From the NCBI GenBank assembly GCA_036271855.1, contig DATAZV010000308.1, forward strand, positions 1 through 21,135: DNA of 21,135 nt. Reading direction: 5' to 3'. Position numbers and translations under genes: made by a program. The notes under the pieces were generated by a model. That model was given only the letters and a program-made list of their open reading frames with translations. It had not been told where the DNA came from and made no database searches. Below are positions 6,634 to 13,826 of this stretch, one piece after another. Source of the DNA: JAQGMJ01 sp036271855. GTDB lineage: Bacteria; Pseudomonadota; Gammaproteobacteria; Burkholderiales; JAEUOS01. Position 1 is the stretch's first letter; each line of letters begins with the position of its first letter.

Positions 6634-6672
6634 AAATACCTGGTCGAAGTGGCGGTAACCGCCGGCGACTGA
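6634..6672 (+). pseudogene. remnant of a RidA-like C-terminus
   Basis: Thirteen codons read KYLVEVAVTAGD and stop, closely matching the end of the RidA-like protein at 5523-5921 (KYLVEVEATAVSD). GCAAATACCTGGTCGA is shared exactly at DNA level. No upstream RidA sequence precedes it; instead it joins the HD-gene fragment within a few bases. It is too short to be a gene. Confidence 0.6.
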
Positions 6673-6844
6673 AGGCGCGGCGGCGCGGTTTGCCCAGCCT
6701 TGCGGCCGGGCGCATGCGCCGGAAAACCGGCCCTTCCTGTCCGCGCAACCCGAGTTAACAAAAACGGGTTATTTATTCCCGCGCGGCGCCGTTAACAGGG
6801 CAGAGCGCCATTCCCGGCACTCCCTGCTCGAGCCGGCGCCCCAC
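6673..6844. other. non-coding stretch upstream of the GGDEF-EAL gene
   Basis: Together with the two fossils this makes a 336-base gene-free gap. The only structure noticed is an inverted repeat AACCCG (6747-6752) and CGGGTT (6765-6770) around a 12-base A-rich loop, followed by TTATTTATT-like sequence, which could be a weak terminator. No convincing promoter was found. Confidence 0.4.
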
Positions 6845-9163
6845 ATGCAAATTTCCGACGCTTTCCTCAAAGAACACCCCCTGACGGCGCCGTCGCCGTC
6901 CCCGCTGGCAGTCCTCGAAGCCGCCGACATCCCCCCGGAGCAGGACCCGGCCGCACCGGTGCCCGCCATCGGCCGCATGCCGGGAGCAGCGATGCCGATA
7001 GGCCGCAAGGTCGCGTTTGCCTTCGGCCTCACCGCCCTGGCGATCGCCCTGTTCATTTTCCTCGCCATCGACCGCCAGATTGCCACCGTCGAACAAGCGG
7101 CGCTGCTGGAAGCGCGGCACGTCGGCTACGGCATCGCCACTACCGCACAGGAGATCGGCCTGGACAACCCGGAGCGGCTACAACAATTCGTCGCCCTGCT
7201 CAACCAGAGCGGCAAACGGGACGTGGTGATCGTCGATAGCCGCAAGATCGGCATCGCCGACGCCAACCCGGAGGAGCGGGGACTGGCATTCGACGGCGAC
7301 AGCAACGGCGAAGTGGCGCATACCCTCGCCGACGGCCGGCCGCGCACCTTCGTCGAACTCAACAAGCTGCATCCGGAAGGCATCCGCCAGGTCGTCGTCC
7401 CGATCCACCAAACGCGCGGCTCCCGCGACGCCGTCGTCGGCGCCGTGGTGCTCGAATACACGCCGATTCGCGATGAACTGATGGCGGTCGCGCGCGGCCA
7501 CCTGAAGGTGATCGGCGCCGGCGGCGCCGCGCTGATCGCCTTCATCTTCTTTGTGGGCTGGGGCATTTCGCGCCAGGTCACCGGCCCCCTGCAGGCCCTG
7601 AAAGACGCGGTCTTGCGCGTCAAGTCGCTGGACTATGCAGCGGCCCATGTCAATGTCACCTCGGACGACGAAATCGGCGTCCTCGGGCGCACCTTCAACG
7701 AAATGGCGCGCACCCTCGGCACCAAGAGCGCCGCCCTGCACGCCTACAAGAACCAGTTGGAACAGCGCATCGCCGACCGCACCGCGGAGCTGCGCGTCGC
7801 CAACGCCGCGCTGCAGGCGGAAATCGAGGAGCGCAAGCTGTCGGCGCAGCGCAACGAATACCTGGCCTACTACGACAGCCTCACCGACCTGCCCAACCGC
7901 GCCATGTTCAGCCGCCTGCTGCGTGCCGGCATCGACACGGCGCTTGTCCAGGACACGCAGCTGGCACTGCTGTTCGTCGACCTCGACCGCTTCAAGAACA
8001 TCAACGACACCCTGGGCCACGCCACCGGCGACCAGCTGCTGCAGGAAATGGCGCACCGCCTGAAGGCCTGCCTGCGCGCCGACGACGCGGTGGCGCGCCT
8101 GGGCGGCGACGAATTCGTGGTCATGCTGCAGCACATTGCGCAGCCTGCCGAGGTCGAGGCGGTGGCGCGCAAGATCCTGGCGGCCGCCAGCAAGCCCTTC
8201 GGCGCCCTGGGGCAGGAGTTCCACGTCACCGCCAGCGTCGGCGTCAGCCTGTATCCGCGCGACGGCAGCGACGAGCGCTCGCTGATGAAAAACGCCGACA
8301 TCGCCATGTACCACGCCAAGGACGAAGGCAAGAACAACTTCCAGCTCTACTCGGCGCAGCTGGACAACCACACCTTCGAGCGCCTGACCATGGAGTCGGC
8401 CCTGCGCCAGGCGATGGCGCGCCAGGAGTTCGAACTGTTCTACCAGCCGAAGATCGATGTCGCCGGCGGCCGCATGAGCGGCATGGAAGCCCTGTTGCGC
8501 TGGCGCCACCCGGAGTTCGGCCTGATCCCGCCGGCCAAGTTCATTCCCCTGGCCGAGGAAACCGGCCTGATCCTGCCGATCGGCAAATGGGTGCTGCGCA
8601 CCGCCTGCGCGCAAAACGTCAAATGGAACATCGGCGCGCCGCGGCCGCTATGCATCGCGGTCAACCTGTCGGCGCGGCAGTTCGGCGAAGAAGGTTTGCT
8701 GGGTGATGTCGTCGCCGCCCTGCAGGAGACCGGCATGGACCCGAGCCTGCTGGAACTGGAGATCACCGAAAGCATGCTGATGCGCGACATCGACAAGGCC
8801 ATCGGCGTGCTGACGGCGCTGAAGAACATGGGCGTGCGCATCGCCATGGACGACTTCGGCACCGGCTACTCGTCGCTGTCGAACCTGAAAAAATTTCCGC
8901 TCGACACCATCAAGGTGGACCGCTCGTTCGTGCGCGACCTGCCCGGCTGCTTCGAGGACCGCGGCATCGCCGAGGCGATTTTCGCCATGGGCCGCGCGCT
9001 CAGCCTGACGGTGGTCGCCGAAGGCGTGGAAACCGAGGCGCAGGCCGACTTCCTGCGCCTGCACGCCTGCGACAAATTCCAGGGCTACCTGTTTAGCCAC
9101 CCCTTGAGCAGCGGCGAATTCGGCGAGCTTCTGGGCAAACAGATGCAGGACGAAGCGGCGTAG
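6845..9163 (+). CDS. membrane-bound diguanylate cyclase/phosphodiesterase (HAMP-GGDEF-EAL)
   Basis: This protein of up to 772 residues should make and/or break cyclic di-GMP at the inner membrane. Order: Pro-rich cytoplasmic head (1-50), TM1 (about 56-75), periplasmic sensor region (about 76-221), TM2 (about 222-242), HAMP (about 243-295), a coiled coil (about 298-335), GGDEF (about 340-500) and EAL (about 515-765). The GGDEF motif is intact (Gly420-Phe424), with an RxxD inhibitory site (Arg411-Asp414) five residues before it. The EAL motif is intact (548-550), as are NLSARQF, ELEITES, DDFGTGYSSL, KVDRSFV and AEGVET, so both activities are possible. The start is uncertain: the ATG at 6845 has a weak ribosome site, while the in-frame ATG at 6992 (Met50) has GGGAG at good spacing and would remove only the head. 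Confidence 0.95.
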   Translation: MQISDAFLKEHPLTAPSPSPLAVLEAADIPPEQDPAAPVPAIGRMPGAAMPIGRKVAFAFGLTALAIALFIFLAIDRQIATVEQAALLEARHVGYGIATTAQEIGLDNPERLQQFVALLNQSGKRDVVIVDSRKIGIADANPEERGLAFDGDSNGEVAHTLADGRPRTFVELNKLHPEGIRQVVVPIHQTRGSRDAVVGAVVLEYTPIRDELMAVARGHLKVIGAGGAALIAFIFFVGWGISRQVTGPLQALKDAVLRVKSLDYAAAHVNVTSDDEIGVLGRTFNEMARTLGTKSAALHAYKNQLEQRIADRTAELRVANAALQAEIEERKLSAQRNEYLAYYDSLTDLPNRAMFSRLLRAGIDTALVQDTQLALLFVDLDRFKNINDTLGHATGDQLLQEMAHRLKACLRADDAVARLGGDEFVVMLQHIAQPAEVEAVARKILAAASKPFGALGQEFHVTASVGVSLYPRDGSDERSLMKNADIAMYHAKDEGKNNFQLYSAQLDNHTFERLTMESALRQAMARQEFELFYQPKIDVAGGRMSGMEALLRWRHPEFGLIPPAKFIPLAEETGLILPIGKWVLRTACAQNVKWNIGAPRPLCIAVNLSARQFGEEGLLGDVVAALQETGMDPSLLELEITESMLMRDIDKAIGVLTALKNMGVRIAMDDFGTGYSSLSNLKKFPLDTIKVDRSFVRDLPGCFEDRGIAEAIFAMGRALSLTVVAEGVETEAQADFLRLHACDKFQGYLFSHPLSSGEFGELLGKQMQDEAA

Positions 9164-9170
9164 GGCCTGC

Positions 9171-9761
9171 TCAGTCGTCGCCCTCGGTTTCCAGTGCCTG
9201 GCGCCAGACAAAGTCGCGCTGCGCCAGGCCCGCCTTGACCGCCGCCTCATACTCGCGGTCGAACGCCGCCTCGATCCACGGATTGACGCCGCGCGCCTGG
9301 CCCACCACCGCCTGCGCCCAGGCGAAATAGCGGCGCTTGCGCGACGCCGGCCAGGGCGGCGGGCTGTACTGGATCGAGCGCAGGTTGGAAGTCTTGTCGG
9401 CGATTTTGAGTATCCGCGCCTGGGTCGAAATGTGCGCCGCATGTTCCACCTGCAGGCGCTTGCGCTCATCCTTCGGCAGGCTCTTGTCGTCGGTGACTTC
9501 CATCACGATGCGCGCCACGTCCTCGCCGAACAGGGCGACGATCTCTTCGCGTGTCACATCCTGGTCTTCCACCGTATCGTGCAGCAGCGCGGCGATTACC
9601 AGGTCTGCATCGCGGCCCTCGGTGGCCTGCGCCACCAGGTCAGCCACTTCGGCCAGGTGATTGACATAGGGCTCCGCGCCTTCGCCCTTGCGGCGTTGTT
9701 TGGCGTGCTTGCGGCAGGCGAAGTCGAAGGCACGGGTCACCCGCGCGAGGTCTGCGGACAT
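9171..9761 (-). CDS. MESH1-type HD hydrolase (small SpoT-like ppGpp hydrolase)
   Basis: This 196-residue single-domain HD protein is of the Mesh1/small alarmone hydrolase type, which removes the 3' pyrophosphate from (p)ppGpp; metazoan Mesh1 also dephosphorylates NADPH. Metal-site residues fall at the positions known in MESH1: His35 (PYVNH), His61-Asp62 (LLHD), Glu65-Asp66 (TVED), Asp122 (KIADK) and Asn126 (SNLR). VTDDKSLPKDERKRLQVEHA is the family's central signature. No synthetase or TGS/ACT domain is present. The C-terminal 50 residues (AQAVVGQARGVNPWI onward) form an extension whose DNA is partly duplicated at 6508-6624. It is convergent with the GGDEF-EAL gene, 7 bases apart. The ATG at 9759-9761 has a GAGAGA site. 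Confidence 0.9.
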   Translation of the reverse strand: MSADLARVTRAFDFACRKHAKQRRKGEGAEPYVNHLAEVADLVAQATEGRDADLVIAALLHDTVEDQDVTREEIVALFGEDVARIVMEVTDDKSLPKDERKRLQVEHAAHISTQARILKIADKTSNLRSIQYSPPPWPASRKRRYFAWAQAVVGQARGVNPWIEAAFDREYEAAVKAGLAQRDFVWRQALETEGDD

Positions 9762-10013
9762 GAATTTCTCTCTCGAAAATGTTCGGCTGTTTCACCCAAG
9801 TTTAGTTGATTTTGTAACCGCCCCGCTTGAGGCCTTGCGTTCAGCGGTCACTACGATATGCTGGTCTCCAGTCCATTCAACAAGGATTCTCTTGCAACGG
9901 ACGCCATTGTCTTGCCCGCGCGCGCAGCAAGGTTTTATGCAAGTGTGGTCTGCTCTTTGACAATCCGGCCGCCTTGCGGCCCGCGGTTTTCGCAACACCA
10001 AATCGCGAACCAC
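9762..10013. other. non-coding region with a boxA-like motif and a hairpin
   Basis: This is the first part of a 592-base gap. Short open frames exist but have no ribosome sites or protein-like composition. TGCTCTTTGACAA (9951-9963) differs at one position from the boxA antitermination motif TGCTCTTTAACAA, and it also contains a perfect TTGACA. Just after it GGCCGC (9967-9972) and GCGGCC (9976-9981) form a perfect hairpin with a CTT loop. No rRNA gene follows. The region is visibly richer in A and T than the genes around it. Confidence 0.4.
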
Positions 10014-10240
10014 AAAAAAACCTGTTGTTTACTGTGGTGTTCGCGCAGTTTGGCTCCGGGCAATCAACACAGGCGTGTCAAAGCCGCCGGCATTTTTCGG
10101 GAAAAACCTCGGGTTTTATCAGGTTCACCGCCGGCGCCCGACCACAAGCGTGTTGACCGGGTCGACAATTCGCGTAAAAACCTCGGGTTTTATCAGGTTG
10201 GCAGGGCGCTGTGACCACAACCGTGTTAACCGGCGGCAAC
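10014..10240. repeat. imperfect tandem repeats of about 74 bp upstream of DUF1993
   Basis: Two units begin at 10102 and 10176. Their first 24 bases are identical and include AAAACC-TCG-GGTTTT, a 6-bp hairpin. Further on, both carry GACCACAA(G/C)CGTGTT(G/A)ACCGG (10140-10160 and 10213-10233), with the middle diverged. A weaker third unit may start near 10014, with AAAAACCT at its head and ACACAGGCGTGTCAAAGCC in place of the second block. Nothing here looks coding. Confidence 0.7.
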
Positions 10241-10353
10241 GACTGCCCCCTTCCCGCGTCAACCCGGGACATGGCGGCGTAACCGGCTTGGCTTAAGATG
10301 CGTAGTCCCCTTTCGGGGCTTGCGTCCTGCACCCACCTTTCAAGGAATCATCC

Positions 10354-10857
10354 ATGTCCATTTCGATGCATCAAGCCAGCGTACCCGTATTCACCCGCAT
10401 GCTGACCACGCTGTCCAAGCTGCTGGACAAGGCGCAGGCCCACGCCGAAGCGAAAAAGTTCGACTCCGCCAACTTCCTCGGCATGCGCCTGGCGCCGGAC
10501 ATGCTGCCGTTCTCCAAGCAGGTGCAGATCGCCTGCGATGCCTCCAAGCTGTTTTGCGCGCGCGTCACCGGCCTGGAATTGCCGAAATTCGATGACACCG
10601 AGGCCAGCATCGCCGACCTGAAGGACCGCATCGCCAAGACCGTCGCCGTGCTGAACAACATCCCGCGCGACGCCATCGACGGCACCGAAGCCAAGCCGAT
10701 CACCTTCAAGGTCGGCGGCCAGGAAGTCACCTTCAGCGCCCAGGACCTGCTGCTCAATTTCGCCCACCCGAACGTCTATTTTCACGTCACCACCGCCTAC
10801 GACATCCTGCGCCAGGGCGGCGTGGAAGTGGGCAAGAAGGACTTTCTGGGAATGTAA
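10354..10857 (+). CDS. DUF1993 family protein
   Basis: This 167-residue cytoplasmic protein is of the DUF1993 family, all-helical and related in fold to DinB/YfiT-like four-helix bundles; its biochemical role is not established. Recognisable stretches are VPVFTRMLTTLSKLLDKAQAHA (11-32), RLAPDMLPFSKQVQIACDASK (46-66) and the C-terminal NVYFHVTTAYDILRQGGVEVGKKDFLG, which is the family's typical ending. The length is normal. The ATG at 10354 follows AAGGAA at good spacing. It stands alone between a repeat-rich non-coding region and a hydrolase gene, so the upstream 500 bases are its likely control region. Confidence 0.88.
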   Translation: MSISMHQASVPVFTRMLTTLSKLLDKAQAHAEAKKFDSANFLGMRLAPDMLPFSKQVQIACDASKLFCARVTGLELPKFDDTEASIADLKDRIAKTVAVLNNIPRDAIDGTEAKPITFKVGGQEVTFSAQDLLLNFAHPNVYFHVTTAYDILRQGGVEVGKKDFLGM

Positions 10858-11040
10858 AACCCTGTTAACTCTTCAGGGGAAGGCCGAGCCGGCCGCGTCC
10901 GCGGGGCGCGGCCCGCCGTAATTCAGGCAGGTTGCCAGAATTTGCCCTTGATTGATCACCAGTTTGTCAGCGTGAACCGGGACTGGCGCGTTTAGGATTC
11001 AAGTTCACCTCACCAGCACACAGTTTCCGTCCGCACGATC
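10858..11040. other. intergenic region with a GC-rich hairpin
   Basis: GGCCGCG and CGCGGCC form a 7-bp stem (about 10893-10915) some 35 bases after the DUF1993 stop and may end its transcript, though no T-tract follows. No clear promoter or ribosome site for the hydrolase gene was found. Confidence 0.35.
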
Positions 11041-12021
11041 ATGCAATTCACCTTCAACCGCCGCACCGCCGCCGCCAGCATCGCCGGGGTGACCATCGCC
11101 GCCGTGGTCGGCGGCTGCGCGGCCATCGACTTCAAGCAGCGCGAGTGGATTTTCAATCCCAGCAAGGAAGACTGGCGCGGCTATGCCGGCCTGCCGGAGG
11201 GCGTGCAGGAGTTCTGGCTGGACGTGGCCGACGGCAAGACGGTGCCGGCGCGTACCGCCATACCCGTCGCCCGCGACGGCGCCGCGCAGTGGATCCACGC
11301 CTGGTGGATGCCGGCGGCCAATCCCCAGGCGCCCACCCTGCTCTACCTGCATGGCGCCCGCTGGAACCTGACCGGCTCGACCTGGCGCACGCAAAAATGG
11401 CGCGAGGCCGGCTTTTCGGTACTGGCGATCGACTACCGCGGCTTCGGGCTTTCCGAGGGCGACGTGCCTTCCGAGAAGGGCGCGTATGAGGACGCGGCGG
11501 CCGCCTGGGCGTGGCTCAAGACCAGGCAGCCGGACGCCTCCAAACGCATCATCTATGGCCATTCGCTGGGCGGCGCGGTTGCCATCGAGCTGGCGACCCA
11601 TGTGCAGCCGGGCGAGGCCGCCGGCCTGATCACGGAATCGACCTTCACCTCGATCGCCGACATGACCAAGACCTTCAAATGGGGCTTCCTGCCGGTCGGT
11701 TTTTTGATCACCCAGCGCTTCGACTCCGAAAGCAAGATCGCCAAGGTAAAGCTGCCGAAAATCTTCGTCCATGGTACCGCCGACCGCCTGGTGCCTTATC
11801 ACATGAGCGAAGAGCTGTACCAGGCCGCGACCGGACCGAAGCAACTGATCAAGGTCGAAGGCGCCGGCCACAGCAACGTCGTGTGGACTGACTTCGATCC
11901 GGTGAAGAATGCGGCGCTGGCGATGGTGGGCCTGGGCAGCGTCCGGCCTTTGCCGCAGCCGCCGCAGCGCGAAAGCGCGCAGGCGATTTCCGTCGGCGCG
12001 CAGCCGGTGCTGGTGCGCTAG
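11041..12021 (+). CDS. alpha/beta hydrolase, probable lipoprotein
   Basis: This 326-residue serine hydrolase resembles the BEM46/YqkD-like group (COG1073). The N-terminus (FNRRTAAASIAGVTIAAVVGGC) is a signal sequence ending in VGGC, a plausible lipobox that would anchor the protein through Cys26. The catalytic parts are LYLHGA (101-106, oxyanion region), GHSLGG with Ser175 as nucleophile, HGTADRLVP with Asp248, and GAGHSN with His277. The chain is complete and the length normal. Substrate unknown; esterase or thioesterase activity on small acyl compounds is typical but inferred. The ATG at 11041 has no good ribosome site, but the signal sequence fits this start. It is convergent with the FAD oxidoreductase gene. 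Confidence 0.85.
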   Translation: MQFTFNRRTAAASIAGVTIAAVVGGCAAIDFKQREWIFNPSKEDWRGYAGLPEGVQEFWLDVADGKTVPARTAIPVARDGAAQWIHAWWMPAANPQAPTLLYLHGARWNLTGSTWRTQKWREAGFSVLAIDYRGFGLSEGDVPSEKGAYEDAAAAWAWLKTRQPDASKRIIYGHSLGGAVAIELATHVQPGEAAGLITESTFTSIADMTKTFKWGFLPVGFLITQRFDSESKIAKVKLPKIFVHGTADRLVPYHMSEELYQAATGPKQLIKVEGAGHSNVVWTDFDPVKNAALAMVGLGSVRPLPQPPQRESAQAISVGAQPVLVR

Positions 12022-12033
12022 CCGGAATGAAAC

Positions 12034-12051
12034 CCCGGGCGCCGACCCGGG
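12034..12051. terminator. hairpin between convergent genes
   Basis: CCCGGG (12034-12039) and CCCGGG (12046-12051) form a 6-bp stem with a 6-base loop in the 33-base gap between two convergent genes. On the minus strand it is followed by GGTTTCATT. It is a plausible weak two-way terminator. Confidence 0.4.
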
Positions 12052-12054
12052 ACG

Positions 12055-13659
12055 CTAGGCCAGCTTTTTCGCCTTCCAGTCGCGCAGGATTTCACGCGCG
12101 GCGTTGTGTCCCGGCGCGCCGGTGACGCCGCCGCCCGGATGGGTTCCGGCACCGCACAGGTAGAGGCCCTTGAGCGGTGTGCGGTAATCGGCGTGGCCCA
12201 GCAGTGGGCGGCTGCTGAACAACTGCTCCAGGCTCAGGCGGCCATGAAAAATGTCACCGTCGGTGAGGCCGAAGGTGCGCTCAAGATCCAGCGGCGTGAG
12301 AATCTGCCGCGCGATCACGCTCTTTGAAAATCCGGGTGCATGGCGCTCGACCGTGGCAATCACCCGGTCGGCCGCGGCCTCGCGCGCCTCATCCCACGAT
12401 TTGCCGCCGGGCAGGTGTGGCGCGAACTGCTGGCAGAACAGGCTGGCGACGTGCTGCCCCTTGGGCGCGAGGGTGTCGTCGAGGGTGCTGGGGATCAGCA
12501 TTTCGACGATCGGCTGCCTGGACATGCCGTCGCCTTGCGCATCGCTGGCATCGCGCCAGGCGCGGTCCATATAGGCGAGAGACGGCGCCATGATGATGCC
12601 GGCGCCGTGATGCGGCTGCGCCGCTTTGCCCAGACCGCAGAAGTCCGGCAGTTCGCTCAGCGCGACATTCATGCGCAGCACGCCGGAGCCGGTCTTGAAG
12701 CGTTCGATGCGGGTGCGGAATTCGGGTTCGAGCTGGGCGGCTTCGAGCATGTGCAGGAACAGCAGCTTGGGGCCGACGTTGGCGGCGATGAGCTTGGCGT
12801 CAAGCTCGTCGCCATTCTCCAGCACCACGCCGGTGGCTTTGTTGCCGGCGAGCTTGACACGGGCGACCGGTGATTCAGTACTGATCTCCACACCGAGGCG
12901 TGCCGCTTCCTTTGCCATCGCCTGGGTGATGGCGCCCATGCCGCCGATGGCGTGGCCCCAGGCGCCCTTGCGGCCGTTGACCTCGCCAAAGCAGTGATGC
13001 AGTTGCACATAGGCGGAGCCGGGGGCGTAGGGCGAGGCCCAGGCGCCGACCACCGAGTCGAAGCCCAGCGCCGCCTTGATGGCATCGGACTCGAACCAGT
13101 CGTCCAGCACCTCGCCGGCGCTGCGGCCGAAGAGTTCGAGCAGGTCGCGCTGCGAGGCGGGGCCAAGCTTGCGCAGTTCACGCCCGGCCTTGAACAACTC
13201 CAGCATGGCGCGCGGGCCGCCGTTGGGGTCGGGCGGGGTGCGCAGCACCCACTGGCGCAGCTCGTCGGCGAGACGATCGAGCATGGCGTAGTAGTCCGGC
13301 AGGCGGGCGGCGTCGCGGGGGGAAAAGCGATGCAGGTCGGTGACGGTGTCGGCCAGCGCCGGGCCGACGCGCAGGGCGTCGCCATTGTCCAGCGGCAGGA
13401 AGTTGGACATCGGGCGCAACACCATGCGTAAGCCATGCTCGGCCAGGTGCAGGTCCTGGATCACATAGGGGTGCAGCAGGCTCACCGTGTAGCTGGCGAC
13501 CGAGTTGCGAAAGCCGGGGTGAAATTCCTCGGTGACGGCGGCGCCGCCGACGATGGCGCGCTTTTCCAGCACCCGCACCTTCAGGCCGGCGTTGGCGAGG
13601 TAGCAGGCGCAGGTAAGGCCGTTATGGCCGCCGCCGATGATCAGGGCGTCGTAGGCCAT
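12055..13659 (-). CDS. CrtI/PYROXD2-like FAD-dependent oxidoreductase (COG1233)
   Basis: This 534-residue protein is of the phytoene desaturase-like superfamily, closest in pattern to PYROXD2-type proteins rather than true carotenoid enzymes. It has GGGHNG (9-14), the FAD-binding LEKRAIVGGAAVTEEFHPGF (31-50), a central RMNVALSELPDF region and the C-terminal signature LYLCGAGTHPGGGVTGAPGHNAA, typical of this clade. No carotenoid synthesis genes lie nearby, so a pigment role is unlikely. Substrate unknown. The start at 13659 gives the normal FAD-domain N-terminus. It is divergent from the XdhC-family gene and shares the upstream region with it. Confidence 0.87.
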   Translation of the reverse strand: MAYDALIIGGGHNGLTCACYLANAGLKVRVLEKRAIVGGAAVTEEFHPGFRNSVASYTVSLLHPYVIQDLHLAEHGLRMVLRPMSNFLPLDNGDALRVGPALADTVTDLHRFSPRDAARLPDYYAMLDRLADELRQWVLRTPPDPNGGPRAMLELFKAGRELRKLGPASQRDLLELFGRSAGEVLDDWFESDAIKAALGFDSVVGAWASPYAPGSAYVQLHHCFGEVNGRKGAWGHAIGGMGAITQAMAKEAARLGVEISTESPVARVKLAGNKATGVVLENGDELDAKLIAANVGPKLLFLHMLEAAQLEPEFRTRIERFKTGSGVLRMNVALSELPDFCGLGKAAQPHHGAGIIMAPSLAYMDRAWRDASDAQGDGMSRQPIVEMLIPSTLDDTLAPKGQHVASLFCQQFAPHLPGGKSWDEAREAAADRVIATVERHAPGFSKSVIARQILTPLDLERTFGLTDGDIFHGRLSLEQLFSSRPLLGHADYRTPLKGLYLCGAGTHPGGGVTGAPGHNAAREILRDWKAKKLA

Positions 13660-13721
13660 CGGCTCAGTCTAAAGCTGGTTTGGGCATTTGCTTATGGTAA
13701 CCAATCGGCCGGGGCCGGGAG

Positions 13722-13820
13722 TAAAATGGTTCCACAGTCCCGCCCATGTCCCTGCCTGTGTCAGGGTTGAAAACGCCGTGCGGGAACCCAGCTAACGCTG
13801 GGTCAAGCACGCCGAGGTGA
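13722..13820 (+). promoter_or_regulatory. structured 5' leader of the XdhC-family gene, candidate riboswitch
   Basis: A TAAAAT -10 (13722-13727, no clear -35) would start RNA near 13734. Three helices follow. H1 is TCCCGC (13738-13743) with GCGGGA (13780-13785). Inside it CCCTG (13750-13754) pairs with CAGGG (13762-13766). H2 is CGTGC (13777-13781) with GCACG (13807-13811), enclosing a perfect CCCAGC-TAAC-GCTGGG hairpin (13787-13802) and an internal loop GGGAA/TCAA. H1 and H2 share bases 13780-13781 and so exclude each other. The H2 3' strand ends 2 bases before the GAGGTGA ribosome site (13814-13820). The purine context makes the xanthine (NMT1) class worth testing. No Rfam match is claimed. 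Confidence 0.5.
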
Positions 13821-13826
13821 AGAACA

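Noticed and set aside
9951..9980. rRNA leader or promoter (TTGACA within the boxA-like motif)
   Set aside because: No rRNA follows and there is no -10 at 16-18 bases; kept only as a low-interest finding.
9688..10214. Short open frames in the 592-base gap
   Set aside because: No ribosome sites, no hydrophobic or domain pattern, and they overlap the tandem repeats.
10014..10240. CRISPR array
   Set aside because: Only two or three imperfect units with related, not unique, interiors, a 74-base period and no cas genes.
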